Made by a program: the position numbers and the translations under genes
NCBI RefSeq assembly: GCF_003369915.1
Contig: NC_046675.1
Coordinates: forward strand, 20,894,001-20,958,000
Reading direction: 5' to 3'
DNA length: 64,000 bases
Source of the DNA: Drosophila miranda
Lineage: Eukaryota > Arthropoda > Insecta > Diptera > Drosophilidae
In this document: positions 1 through 12,732 of the stretch, in pieces
How positions within the stretch are numbered: the stretch's first letter is position 1
Layout of the letters: each line of letters begins with the position of its first letter
The notes under the pieces: model-generated
Seen by the model: only the letters and a program-made list of their open reading frames with translations
Database searches by the model: none
What the model was told of the DNA's origin: nothing

Positions 1-27
1 GCTCTCCTTCCTTTCCGCACCGCACAG

Positions 28-123
28 GCCAACGCTCTAGCTAGCCAGGGCAAATACGTGGCCGGCTCGATTCCCTCGTACGCCGCCAATACCAGCCTCT
101 TTATTGCTGGCCACAAATACTAA
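28..123 (+). CDS. Ald1: Fructose-bisphosphate aldolase, alternative last coding exon (first in window)
   Basis: This is the terminal coding exon of class I fructose-1,6-bisphosphate aldolase, the glycolytic enzyme that splits FBP into DHAP and glyceraldehyde-3-phosphate. An acceptor AG at 26-27 opens a frame of 31 residues starting ANALASQGKYVAGS and ending SLFIAGHKY, then TAA. The flexible aldolase C-terminal tail ends in a tyrosine needed for FBP cleavage, as in the vertebrate ending SLFISNHAY. A second homologous exon lies at 910-999. The two are mutually exclusive last exons, matching the known D. melanogaster Ald isoforms, which differ only in the last exon. The common upstream exons lie left of the window. 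An AATAAA overlaps the stop region (123-128) and another sits at 372-377; the second is the more likely poly(A) signal. Recognition is by the family tail; exon usage is inferred. Confidence 0.88.
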   Translation, partial: ANALASQGKYVAGSIPSYAANTSLFIAGHKY

Positions 124-909
124 ATAAAAAGCTCAGACCTAACACCGAGTAAGAGCCCCAATCAAAATGCAATAACCTCAGGCTGAACTCTGCACTTGAC
201 TCGAAGGGCCTGGAGCTGAACTGCGACTGGCAGACATTCCACTACACATGGATCACTTTCTTTTATTAGACTTTCCTATACACTATATATTTACTGACTA
301 GACTTTATGATCGTAATATGTTGCTGATGATCTGATACTTCAAATTCAGACAAAGAAAAACCGACAAGCAAAATAAATTATCTATTAAATTTTACACACT
401 TCTTTGTTTCATGATTTAATCTATTTATATTAATTGTATATTAGTTAAGGCTTATATATATTTTGTATATTTTTTTTAAATCTATACTTTTGTATACACT
501 TAAGGCAAATGTTAAGCTTATTGTGGGATAACCAGACACCCCCATTCACAAGAATTGGGTTCGTCTTTTCACCACTTCTAGTGGACTCGTACTGGAGTTT
601 TTAGTGTATTTACATTTAATCGAATCGGGCTGTTCCTCAAAGAAGTTTTTAAGTTTTTCTGGTATTTGTGGGCGTAAAATGTTCCTGTGAAAAGTGCCGC
701 AGGTGGGCGGGAAAAGTTTTTGAGCGAAGCGAAAATCACAGGGGAAAACTTGAAAGAGTCAACGAGATGGCAAAATATAACTTTTCTCCTGTGGCATCCA
801 AAGTTATGAGTTAAGGTATAATTAAGGAAAATTGTTTGTAACTAAGCGAGGAAATGGGTTAGTGTTTTCCACATGATACTAATGCTGTAACTTGACTTTT
901 CTTTCGCAG
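124..909 (+). other. Ald1 spacer: 3' UTR of first alternative exon plus intron to the second
   Basis: No coding exon is visible. The 5' part should be the 3' UTR of the isoform ending at 123 (AATAAA at 372-377). The rest acts as intron for the isoform using the next exon. The 3' boundary is a good acceptor, a short pyrimidine run ending in CAG at 907-909. The sequence is AT-rich at 400-500. Confidence 0.6.
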
Positions 910-999
910 GCTAACGGCGAAGCTTCCGTCGGCAAGTACGTGGCCGGCACCGCTGGCAGCGGCTCAGGCTCTCTGTTCGTGGCCAACCACGCCTACTAA
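910..999 (+). CDS. Ald1: Fructose-bisphosphate aldolase, alternative last coding exon (second in window)
   Basis: The frame opens directly after the CAG acceptor at 907-909 and encodes 29 residues: it starts ANGEASVGKYVAGT, has a Gly/Ser-rich stretch, and ends SLFVANHAY before TAA at 997-999. Both this exon and the one at 28-123 start in phase 0 with Ala-Asn and share GKYVAG and SLF(I/V)A. The middle of the tail and the penultimate residues (GHKY versus NHAY) differ. The mobile C-terminal tail closes over the active site, so isoforms are expected to differ in catalytic properties rather than fold. The ending NHAY is the form closest to vertebrate aldolases. Confidence 0.9.
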   Translation, partial: ANGEASVGKYVAGTAGSGSGSLFVANHAY

Positions 1000-3001
1000 G
1001 GAGCTGCGGCAAATCGCCCACCAACACACACATATATTTATACATATATCTATCTATAAAGCAGATTGCTTGAAATGTTTGATTTTTGGCAGATTTGTTT
1101 CTTCATATTTAACTTAGTTTCGAGAGCTAAGCAGCAAGCATATAAAAACCCAAAAAAAAATACAAAAAACGAAAGATTACAACACAATAATGTTATAATG
1201 TTATCATATATTTGAGAATTGAATACATAAACAGCCCCCAACAGATATAATTAAACAAACAAAAAAGTGAATACATATATTAAAGAGAATTATGTTGATT
1301 GAGACGCAAACTCATCTTTAGTTGTAAGCACACACGAAAACACAATTGTTGAAGTTATGCAATTTCTATATCTATCACTATGATTACTATGAGTAAGATT
1401 TCAATGTGGAAGTGCAAAGGTCGTAAATCGTTTGAAGCATACTAAAAAAAAAAAAAATAAAACCTCCTCTAAGAACATCTCTAGCACAATCAACATCCAA
1501 GAACCTGTTGGTCTCTGTTGTCGCGGAAGCATTGAAATCGCACAAATGTTTTTATTACTTTTTTAAACGTTTGTATACAAAACTGTTAAATGAAAAACGA
1601 ACGTTTTATTATTATTATTATTATTACAATTTATATTTATGATTAAATAAGTATAAGTGAAAATACAACAAATGACGCAAATAAACAAACACAATACAAC
1701 AAAAAAAACCCAACAGCAACAATCACAAGAACTACAACAACATTCATTCAATGTGAAAAAACATATTGCTGTTACCAAAAAAAAAAACAAGAATATATAG
1801 GCCACGGTGCAGCAGTGCATCGTGCGATTGTTACTCGTGTTTATCGTTTCCACCCACTGAGCCACGATCCAAAATGTGTGATCGATATCGATTGTATCCG
1901 ATCAAACTAAACTAACCCAACAATAATGTGCATATATTCCTATGTACATGTCTATCATATTTATATTTATCATATGCATATACATATGTCTTATTTATTT
2001 ATATGTTAATCAAAATTCGATATCTGCACCTGTTAATAGAAAGAAAAGAGGCATGGCATACAGAAAAATACCTGTAATTTAATGAGAAAACGAACAAAAC
2101 CACAACAACAACAGAAAACACCACCAGGAACTGAAACAACAACTACATGTTCCACAAATATTGAAGAAATGAACATCACAAAATTAATTATGGGTGTTTG
2201 TTGAACGAACATCATTCAATAAAAGAACCTAAAGAGCAAAAACAAAAACATTGAACGAAATCTTTTCATTTTAACTTGATCAGGGATCAGTGATGGATTT
2301 CTTTCGATATGGCGAATGCACATGATTAGAGATTCATTGCATCAGATTTTCAGAAATGGGACGTAAAAATAGTACGATCCATTTTCTTGATGCATTATGT
2401 ACTGCTGCTGGCTGACATATCGATTAGAATACGCACTAAAGGAATCGCTAAAAATTAATAGAAAAAAAAAAAAAACATGAATATGGCTCAATAGTTCGAT
2501 TTTACGTGATTGTTCTTTGGTCGCGTCTTGAAGCTTCGAAGCCAACATTAATACGTTCTAAAACGAATATATTTAAGACGGCACGATAGTAAGAAATGTA
2601 CTATGAAAGGCGCTCATCAGCACTCAAAATATGATAGATGTCAACTGATACAGGAAATGTATTGAATATGCGCCGGAGCAACATACAGTTAAAGAAGCAC
2701 TGGAGCCTACCCAGGACTCAGTTCTATTTTCAATTGAAATCCAAGAAATTCGCTCTGGGGGCTATGTTGAGTGGGAAAAGCTAACAGAAGTCAAGAAGTG
2801 TAGGAGACCTAGGGACTTACAATTCAAATTTAATCAATTATTAAAAAAAAACTTTGAAAATCTTGAGTTGAGATTAATTATATTTGTATTGTTTGCTGCT
2901 GAGAGTGGCTTTAGTTGACAGCTATAATTTATAGTTGGGTTATCATAATGAACAAAGAAAAAAAGAGAACAAAAACGACGAAAACTTGTTCTGGAAAATG
3001 T
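1000..3001 (+). other. Ald1 3' UTR and intergenic DNA
   Basis: AT-rich sequence without a coding signature. Candidate poly(A) signals on the plus strand are AATAAA at 1456-1461 (within a long A run) and 2218-2223, so the Ald1 3' UTR could extend over 1 kb. An (ATT)n tract lies near 1607-1627. Short reading frames on the minus strand here are rich in Phe/Cys and come from A-rich or CAA-rich plus-strand sequence, so I did not call them. Beyond about 2230 no signal is visible until the minus-strand proteasome gene ends at 3002. Confidence 0.5.
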
Positions 3002-4097
3002 TTAACCATCGATTTCCGTTGTTTCCTTAATTTTCTTGCTTTTGAGACGTGCTAATGCGAGAGCGGTCCGTGTGCCCTTTGGCAAAACCTGATTGGATTC
3101 TGGTGGAAGGCTATTCATGCTATTGGCAATAGGTTCCAGGGGATGATCAGCTGCGAAAAGGACTTTGGGTGGTTGGGGTTTCACTCTCAATACGTGTGGT
3201 CTGGGAACAGGAACCCCAGCGGATATCTTGTCATATAGTGATACCGAGTAATCGGTGCGGATAATGCAGATATGGATAAAGGAGCCAGAATACAGATCGT
3301 TTCTTATGCCAGATCTCACCGCATCGATGACTAGAGACTCTGCACTCTTCTCGTCGAGACTTGCGTTCCAGCCTTTTTCCAGCACAAATAAGCCAGCACA
3401 GCTTCCCGAGCCCTGAGCTGCGAAGGGAAGCTTTGACGTGCTACCCTCAAACCAGGTGGAATAGAGACTGGGCCCCCCATTGTCAACCCCACCGATCAGC
3501 ATGGTGATCTTGATGTTGCCCTGATAGCGGTACAGCATATGCTTGACAAAATGGTTAGCGCAGACGACAGGCACCTTGCACCCCATTTGGAGTTGATGCA
3601 GATCCATTTGGGCGCGAGTGAGTCGTGCGACCTGGTGCAGATCGCCACAGACCCCGGATCCACCTGCGCTGTATTATCAGAATTCATTAGAACGATAAGA
3701 GCATGTGGCACAACCACCAACAAATACTCACTAGATGTTCTCCTGCAAGCGATATATTTTCTTCATACAATTTGTGGTTATCATGCCGTCGGCTGTCCCC
3801 TGTCTGTCGGTGGCAATGATGACGCCGTCACGGTACTTTACACCCACGACAGTGGAGCCGGTGGTCGTTGGCGGCTTAGGAATGAATCCTTCGCGCTCAG
3901 CAAGTTGGTTGTCGCTGCAGATTGTTTCATATAGAATATGAGCAGAATAGAATAGAATAGAATATGAATATACCAAACATCAAAACACGGAGCACGGGAC
4001 ATACTTACCGTTCGCGATTGTCAAAGTTGAATCCTGTTGAACTTCTTTGGAATAGCGATTGGCTAGGCGCCTGGAGATTTGGGGTAATGTTTAACAT
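3002..4097 (-). CDS. Proteasome beta-2 subunit paralogue (beta2R-like), Thr1 replaced by Ser
   Basis: A three-exon gene whose CDS pieces are 4097-4009, 3914-3732 and 3668-3002, with GT-AG introns 4008-3915 and 3731-3669, joining in frame to 312 aa. The product is a T1-family 20S proteasome beta-2 (PSMB7/Pup1) protein. Residues 1-49 form a propeptide with the family motif GFNFDNRER (22-30). The mature part carries Asp17 (D66), Lys33 (K82), Ser129 (S178, in GSGS), Asp166 (D215) and Ser169 (S218), then the long C-terminal arm that embraces beta-3 in this family. The expected nucleophile Thr1 after the Gly at the processing site is Ser (S50, codon TCC). The S1-pocket acid at position 53 of human beta-2 is His (H102), while Gly45 is kept. 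D. melanogaster has testis-biased beta-2 paralogues (Prosbeta2R1/R2); this is probably one of that class, but orthology is not settled. The start is the first ATG in frame with the propeptide. Confidence 0.88.
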
Positions 4098-7000
4098 TAT
4101 GTGTTTATAGGATTTTGTATATGATATTTTGAACAATGTTCGAATGTTAAATCCCGGACTACGTGTGATCTTTAAAGCTGTTAAGCCTATGGCCTCCGGC
4201 CCTCTCCAGACCTTACGATATTTGCTGCGCGCCTAATAAGACGTTATTTTGGAACTCTTTGACACGTCCCATTTCCGGTATGAGTTCACATATCATTTTG
4301 ATGAAAGATTTGCACCCAAAAAATCAATTTTGTATCGCAATCATTTTTCTTGTTTCGATGGCAGCATGTGCTGCCGCTTTCTATAAACGGTACTAGCAGA
4401 TACGAAAGGTATATTGTATTCACGGGCATGAGGTATATGTATATATAGGAGGCATATACATAGGTAAATTTGCCAGACAAAGTATCAAACAAATATCAAG
4501 GAAAAGTATTTTTCTTTGTCAATATCTATTAAATGTCCTCCCGGGTATCCCACAGTCGGAATACTGTGCCATTACGATTTTGTATTTCGTTGACCACAAG
4601 TTCAAGACCACCAGACAGCCTCGAGGCAGAGCAAGAATCTTTGTTCCTCTCTTAGTCTGTAATTTTATTGAATTTTGGTCGCATTTCGTTCGATTTCAAT
4701 TTACAATTTCCTTAGTTGTAAATGCAAATGTAAACACGAGAGCAACCAGCGACGTAATCTGTGCACTGATCCATTTTCAATATAGCTTCTGTTCTGCTTT
4801 TGCTGCTGTTGCCGCTGCTGCTGCTGCTGCAGCTGTTGGCTGCTGTCCGGAGTGCAAAGTTCGCTTAATCGTAACCAAATCCAATGCCCAACGCACCAGA
4901 CACGGACGAGCCGAAGATTCTCAGGGGCCTTGGAGTATGGCAATGGAGGAACGGAGAGACGGTGACGACTCTGGGGGCAATGTAATTGCCATTGCAGCGG
5001 ACAGAGGGTGCACGGGGGGAGGCATAGCTTTGGAGGTCACAGATTTACAGCATGGAGAAGAACATTCATTTGATGAGCCATTGCGTCATTTGTGGTCTTC
5101 GATTGCAGGCAATTTTGCACGCCTCTCAGTTCATTGCCGTGAACTAAGGATGGTAAAATGATCGATATTTATTTAGCCTTTGGATATTGTGCATGACTTT
5201 TGAGTTCAATTTGCGGGAGTTGCTTGTTCCTATGAATATATATAATCTCATTAACATCGGCATTGTACCTGTATAATTTGCACCTGGACAAAATATCCTA
5301 CTTTGAGCACAGCTCCCTTCGAAATGTAGCGGAAATGTTGCACAAAGCTGGGGTTAACACTCATGTCGAAGCAGAGAAGGGTGAAAATATAAGAGAGAAA
5401 GCAACAAAAGGCTTGCTGACATTTGGCATCCTGATCCATCCAGCCTGTGGCAGTGTCAACATTTCCGTTGTCATTCACTCGCTATCTGCCCCTCTGTCTC
5501 TCTCTTTCTGCGCCTCTGTCCCTATACCATTTGCTGTGGCATCTGTTGTGCTGTTGGGCGGCACTGGTGCTAGCTGCTGGCACAAAGATTGTCCACAAAA
5601 GTGGAATTAATTGTATTTGCATAGCATGTAAACATCATCACGTTGCCGGCAGGATCTCGCCCTGCTGCTGCTGTGGCTGCCATTGTCAGCCAGTCGCAAC
5701 AATTTCGAAACTGTTCACTCTTTCCCAACCCCAAGCTGCCACCCACACAACAGCCATTGTATCCTTCGGCTTCCTGCGGTGCAATTGTGATTTTGCCTTG
5801 TCCTGGCACGTTGCTGATTACGCTCCAAGGAGAGACCAGAAACTAGAAAGGAGCAAGGCGACATAAATATCAACTGCACGTCATGTGGCGTCAAAGAGAA
5901 GGTGGAAGTCGAAGGCGCAGTCGAGGCACGCAAATGTTGCGCCATCAACGTGTTCAGGCGGAAATTGACACGCCGTGGGATGCTCGATGTGCCCTGAGCC
6001 AGAGCCAGAGCCCAGAACTCCAGACTGCAAGTGATTGAGCTGTGGATAATTCAAAGCCATGCTACATCAATTATTGTAAATGCCCCGCCCCGAAAGCCAA
6101 ATCGATACGAAATCATTTCGCCCCCTCATTCCTGGATACGCGCAGAGATGTCCTTTCTCCCGTTTCACATGACCTGACCCAATCACGGCCAGGGATAACC
6201 ACATTGCGGCCAGCCAGCTCCTCGCCAACTGTAATTGCAGGTGGCTTCTACGTGCTCCCCACATGCGGTCATGAGTGTGTGTCTCTCTCTGTCTCTCTCT
6301 CTGCCACTTTATGTATATATGAGTAGTTTCTAATTAGCAGAAAACACCACTCGAGGGCCCAATAACAAAACCAAACGCGTGACACCAACGCCAACGCAGC
6401 AAAAATTTCTCAAAGCGAGCTTCGCCAACAACGAAGGCACCATCAGAGCCAAGCCACAACAGCGTCCGCTCCCAGATGCATTAGATTGGTCACCAATGGC
6501 TGCACAGTGGTCACAGACATCGGAGATGTACGAATTAAAAGTGAGATAACTGAAGGTACACATAGAAGGCAAGAAATAAGGAAGATAAGGAAAGATCTGT
6601 ATAGGGGATAATTATAACAAGCCTATATCCGTAGGGCTTTATGTAAACAGCTTCTTCAAAACTTTAACTAGATATAATCAAACTAGTTTCCGAAAAAGAT
6701 ATACAGTAATAACCTAGTCGGAGAGGTTTCTTATTACAGAACGATATCAAGATATCAAGAATCTATTAGAACAGCCCGCTCAAAATTATCAATATATATG
6801 CATAAAATCTGCATAAAATAAGTACATATATTTATGTAGGTAAGAGTAGATGCAGAATGCATCGAAGCTATTCGAAGGACTCTGTTTTTTGTAATTCTTA
6901 AAGATTCGTAGAAATTAGATCCCTATTATGCATATAAGATTCTTAAGAATTCCAGCAGTAATCATTTTAACCATCCTGTTTAATTCCTTCTAACTGGTAT

Positions 7001-10000
7001 TTAAGGAATGTTTGTTAATTACTTACTAAATCTGTTTCAAGACCTTCGCAATGATTTCCATTGTCAGTTGGTCAGTCCAAATGTCCTTTTCCTTTCCTCC
7101 TTCCTCTTTTCTATTGCCACTATTTCATCCTCCTTCTGTCTTTCCCTTTTCGGTTTCCCTTGGGGCTTGTGTGTGCATTTTGGGCCATGTGCGTTGTCGT
7201 CGTCGTCGTCATGGCGGCCAATGTGAAGGTCGATCGATCCATTTGCTACTCCCAGCCATTGTCCACCCGTACTTCTCTTGCCATCCAACAGCCAACCCTT
7301 TTCGTTCCTCCCCTCCACGATTCCCTCCCTCGTCTTGGCAATTTATGTTCATTAAGTTGATGTTGATTTGTGCGCCGCGGCATGATTTTTTAATGGAATG
7401 TATATTTTTGCGGGGCGTGTGGAGAGTCCAGTGGAATCGTAGACCGGCAGACGGGCGTGCACTCGACTGCATTTTGGCCCACTACATTGGCCGTGCGCCA
7501 AGTGCAACGTCGAAACGAGCGACACAAATTGTTTGGCGCTTGCATTCTGCTGTCGTCTCTTTCACTCGTTGACTGTCTGTCTCTCTCCATTTCGGAATCT
7601 CTTTCTCACGCGTTGTCTGGCTATGCATTCTTGTGTTACAATAATGACAATCTGTTATTCAAAGTATTTCAAAATGTCACAATGCTGTTAAAACATAAAA
7701 CGGTGGCTGAGGCATTCAAATCCTACAATTGCTATCAATCTAAATAAAGTTCGATTTAGTTCCTGAAATATCAGACGCATTCGATACAAGCCATTTTATC
7801 TATATTTGTAGTCTGTTAAAATCGTATGGAGTCAATGTGAATGTAAATTTATTGACTAATTTTCCTACTTTCAATCATCTGCAAAGACATCTCCAATTTT
7901 AAAATTGTTTAAAGCTATTGTGAGGGAGGATCTGAATAACAAAACCGAATTTCAAACAGTAAAACCGCAAGGAAATTTACTGACTTCTGGTCCTGATTTG
8001 CCATTTTTGGAAAACAGTTTGGATGTTGAGCCACCCACTCCGTTCCGAGCATGAATAAATTACATAAGCCGAAACAATTAATTGTAGCACTCATTTTGTG
8101 CTTCTTATGGAGCTTAACAAAAACATGCAACAAGAGGCAATCCCAGCCGAATTTTGACAAATCCATTTATCTTATTTGCACGCATTCGCTGCCACACTCG
8201 ACAGAGTAAATAAATTGAAAGCCAGAGAGCTGGCACTCAGTCGGAGGAGTATTTTCCATCTGCAGATTGAATGCTCGTGCTTGCTTCGTGGCTGTCAGCG
8301 GAAGCTGGAACTGTGCCTGGCTTATATTTATAATTATATATGAAGAAAATCTCAAAATGCTTTTCATTACATGCTCCTGACTCATTTCGTGCTGTTACGT
8401 GACCCGCTGCCATCTCCAATGAACGCTACTGCGCGCCGGTTCTCGTTGGAAAGCGGAGTCGCCGCACGGCAGAGAGAGGAAGAGTTTGCGGTAGACTTCT
8501 GTAAATCTTATGCGATACTCGTACACGATTCGTAAATGGCGCCGCCAGCCAGCTGCAGTGCCGCCTCAATGAGATATTGTCAGTGGAGTGGAAATGCGGG
8601 TGAAGTGGAGTGGAGCAAACTGCCAGGTGAATGAACGAAAGAGTGTTGTCGCGTCTCAGACTTTCACTCCGATTGCATCATAGAACTTTCCCAACACGCC
8701 TTGACATTCTCTCTGTCCCCGCTCACGTGCAATTAAAATGCCTTTAAAATGCAATCTGTGCGACATCGCGTGAGTTTTCGCTGGTTTGTGGCTGCCGTTT
8801 TGCGGGTGCTTGCATAATGGCCGCGATTTCCCTGGAACTTCTGAGTGCGGCGGGGGAGAGGGAGCGGTCTGGAAGTAATTATATGTGCAAATATTTTCTA
8901 ACGAGCAAATGCAATGAATACCATTTAATTGACATGGCTGGGCAGGAGAGAGCCAACGTTTTGCAATCATGAATGTGTAATGAGAGAGAACTCATTATAG
9001 TCTTTATCTGTAGTCTCTGTAGATTTTTCTCTTTTGCCGTATTTTTCTTAGTATGAAAAATGCAAAGCCTTTTAGCAGCTTACATGAAAATCCCCTGCCT
9101 TGAAAAAGCGCAACATAAATTGGATTTCAATTGGAATTGGACTGCGCTCAAGGACTTCTTCAGAAGTGTTACAAACCAGCATCAATGGAGGGCAATCAGC
9201 TTATAAATTATTCTTTTGAAGGCTAATTAGTGGGAAATAAGAAACAGAGGCAGGTAAGAAGCTCAAATAAATCCACATAATGGCAGTCCAAAAATAAAAT
9301 GTTAGGAGAATTTAAAATTATTATTTGTTTAGTTGATACATTTTTTCCACGAAATGCTCCACACTATAAACAAACCCCAAATGTTCTACAATTGTAAAAA
9401 AATAAAAAAATAAACACTCGTACAAAAACCAAAGAAAACAAAATAAAAAAGAAAATCAAGTTTTACCGCAGAAGCAAAAAAAAATTTCATTGGCCCGCAC
9501 GGCCGAAACATATTGCGTATACGTCAGTGGCTGAGACCTTTAACCTTAACCATAGTCATAGCCAGGGAAATGAGAGGACGCAGAGGATCAAGAACTAAGC
9601 CAGAGGCAAAGTAGGTCCGCTCCCATCGCCATCGCCGGGCCAAAGGAAACTCTGATTTCACAACCCACTTGATGTCCTTTTGTTAGCGGGAAAGTCCTTC
9701 GCTGTCAGCCAGCCAGCACGTGAAGCTGACAAAATATTTTGGCATAATTAACTCCTGCCCCGACAAAGGGCTCGAAGGATATCTCGTGGGAGTGCCACCG
9801 CCCACCGCCCACTCGTGCAATTAAAGTTTATGCCAATGCGAAACGCACAAAAGCTATTTTACCATTTAGATTTCCCATTAAAGATTGTCAAATAGAACAA
9901 AACTGTGCGAAATCTGTGTCAAACTGTGGAGAAACTGTTGAATTTTCAACTTTTCATTTCGATTCGTCGGAGGAGTGCATTTCCAGAGGCAATGTAGATG

Positions 10001-11441
10001 GAGCTGCCTGCCTCTGCTTATTCTTTGCCACTTGAAATGTGTCTTGCGCTCAGTTGATTTTTGAAATTAATTGAAATTGCTTGTTCTGAAGGGCGAGGCG
10101 TGCTGAAGGGACAAGAGGACTCAGTCTTCAAATTGAAATGCTCAGTTTTGAAGCCACTGTCCCAGTCGGATGTCTTAAGCTCCAGTTCTTTAGATGAAAC
10201 GAATCGAGGCAGTGAGAGGCTCAAGTGGCTTTGGCATTGAACAAACTTTTCACAGATATTTAGCTGGTTGAGAGCGCAAATTGAAAAGGTTTCCTGGCTG
10301 CCTGGATTAGGTGAATTGTTAATTTGAAATGGAAAAGTTTGAGTCCGGATAATGGGACGAGCTCTTTCTCCACTATGAGCGGGTGTCTCTGAATAGCTGT
10401 CCACATTTCAATTCAGCTGTATTCCCACCGCGACTGAGCATTTTTTACTTTGCACTTTCCACTTTGGTCACACTCAATAGCCGTGCGTATGCTAAGTGCA
10501 ATCATTACCAAATCATTCATGAATCACGTGAATTGTGCTCGTAACTGCAGGAGCCACTAAGTCCAGAACTTAAAAAATTACGGAGGATGAGGGGAATATC
10601 ACTAAGAAAAGTCGAAAAGTCACACAAAAACAAAGAAAAAAACAACGAAGTTCACTAAAGAAAAGAATTAATACGTCAAAATACCTCGTACTCCGGTAAG
10701 ACATATTTTTACTCATGACAAAAAAACCTGGAATGGATAGAAATTTTCCAACCTAAATCTCGAAAATTACTACACTCAGAGAAAAAAGTCCTGCAATTTT
10801 ACTATTCATATTCCGACTTAAAATGAATACCAATATATTTTCTACGAGAGTGGAAATTGTAGTGTCTTCGCTAAGATTTTTTCATTAATATGAAAATATA
10901 TACTAAACAAATATTTTCATACTTTTATTAAATACAAATTTAATTTATATTGATTTTAAGTGTTTAAAAAGACTTTTTAATACATTTATGTTTAAATCAA
11001 AATAAATTCTATTTAGTGTCTATATGTTTGTATTTAAAAACTGTATATTTCATTTGAATATGGGCGTGTTTTAATTTTAATATGATATTTTTCTCCGAGT
11101 GTATGGTTTCTGCAGCTCCTCTAGTCCCGGTATTCTTTTCTTTCATGCAGACATTGAAATTCAGATCCAAAAACTATATACATTTTGAGCTCGCAAAACC
11201 TTTTCTCAGTCTGTCACATATTGCACATGAATGACATATACCCCTGTTCTCTAAAATCACTTGGCATAAGTTCTTTTTTGTGGCGTCAGTGTCATTGTCA
11301 ATGCAAAAGAGAGCGTGGGGAAGAAGTAGCCAAAGTTGAAGGCGAGACAGTTTTTTAATGCATTGCTCGTCTGCCGCGTATTGCATTTTGCCTTCAATCA
11401 ATACCTTGAACCCCTGACTGAGTGGCCGACTGCCCGATTGG
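4098..11441. other. Long non-coding interval
   Basis: About 7.3 kb with no reading frame I can support on either strand. Frames of 100-190 codons occur but lack family similarity and are explained by low complexity: for example 4580-5161 contains a poly-Ala run from a CTG/GCT repeat at about 4800-4835, and frames near 7064-7572 come from CT-rich and CGT-repeat DNA. A/T homopolymer runs mark 9390-9490. The tract at 6890-7020 is AT-rich. The interval could hold enhancers or non-coding transcripts, but nothing in the sequence proves either. Confidence 0.4.
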
Positions 11442-11478
<37 letters not shown>

Positions 11479-11488
11479 TGACTGACTG
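11442..11488. repeat. (GACT)n tetranucleotide microsatellite
   Basis: A nearly perfect run of GACT/ACTG units, with one interruption (ctta) near 11451-11454. It produces a false Gln-Ser-Val-Ser repeat on the minus strand in frames spanning 11174-11644, so those frames were not called. Confidence 0.9.
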
Positions 11489-12732
11489 CCCGCCCGGCAT
11501 TTCATTTTGATTGATGTGCGCTGATTTATATTGATTTCTCCTTTTTGCATTTTTATTTGCATAAAGTGCAAAAATGTGCTCAACTCGCCCATTGGGATGC
11601 CGGGCGCGATGTCGTGGATGCCTCAAGTTCAGTCGACTAAGCAATTAAAGCAGCAGCAACAACAAACGAAAACTGCAAATCAATCAGGGGGGCGCGGGGG
11701 AAAGTCGCGAGTCGATCAGACCGAGACGGCGACGCATAAATTTCATTAAGCTGCCAGCTGTCGCTTAAACAAATTCAAGAAAGTCGAGACTTTGACACGG
11801 CTTCGGCTTCAGTGGGGCACCCAGTCCCTCGGGTTGAGAGACCTCAGAACTGGCAGATAAACTGCGCCTCTCTCTCAGCTGGAGAACAGTACGTTTTCCC
11901 TACACACACCTCGTTGTATTAGCCGGAATGCATTTCTATTTCAAAAGCTGTTTATAAATAGCCGGGCAGCGCCAAAGGCTACACAATCTAGAACAATTCA
12001 CCTGACAGAGCCACTGCCACAGACAACTTTCAATGTTGCTTTCCCAGTTGACTTGACCCGACTTTTTTCATGACTTTCACTGCTTTTGGAATTCAATTCG
12101 CCTTTTTTCCCCCACATGCTCCACGTGGCTTTTGTTCTTGGCCATGCGGAAATTGTTTTAGCCGCAGCAGCCAAAAATTTCGTTATCCTCAAAAACTTTT
12201 TCCACTCTCTTTTGCTGCCCAAAAAAGTTCCCGCAAGGAACGGAAGGAAGCAGGGGCCACTAAAGTTTGCCACAAATAAAAAAAAAAAAAAAAAACAAAG
12301 ACAGAAAAAAGGCCAAACAAAGAAGTAATATTAATAGGATTTTGGCTAATGAGGATGTAGAGGGGCATCTCCAAAGTGCCTAAACAATTTACGGCCCTCC
12401 AATGTTAAGGTCCAGAAACGGAATTTTGATCGAGAGTGTAAAAGTATACAGTTTATTGAATTTAAACTTATCCTTGAATGTTAATTTAAAAGGAAAAAAC
12501 ATTTAAGAGGCTTTGTGTGTAAGGAGATATTTGGATATATTTCCGATTTTTGGCTAGTACTCGTATGCGAGATTAAGATGAAAAGAAGCGGATGTAAATA
12601 CTCTATATACTTGAAGCCGTTATTTGTCATTTGTTCTGTGACAGAACGTAGTTGATAACGTTCATCTCGTGCCTCTCCCGATTGAAATTTGTTGCAAACA
12701 CATACAAAAATTGACTAAATTGATGTTTAAGC
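11489..12732. other. Non-coding interval with A-tract
   Basis: No supported gene. It holds a poly(A)-like run near 12278-12296 and an AT-rich segment from about 12400 leading into the repeat element at 12733. Small frames around 12000-12328 are on both strands with no recognisable similarity. Confidence 0.4.

Noticed and set aside
4580..5161. 193-codon plus-strand frame
   Set aside because: It contains a poly-Ala run from a CTG/GCT repeat, has no domain, and composition changes along its length. The opposite strand is open there as well (poly-Gln).
11174..11644. 156-codon minus frame with QSVS repeats
   Set aside because: Explained by the (GACT)n microsatellite at 11442-11488.
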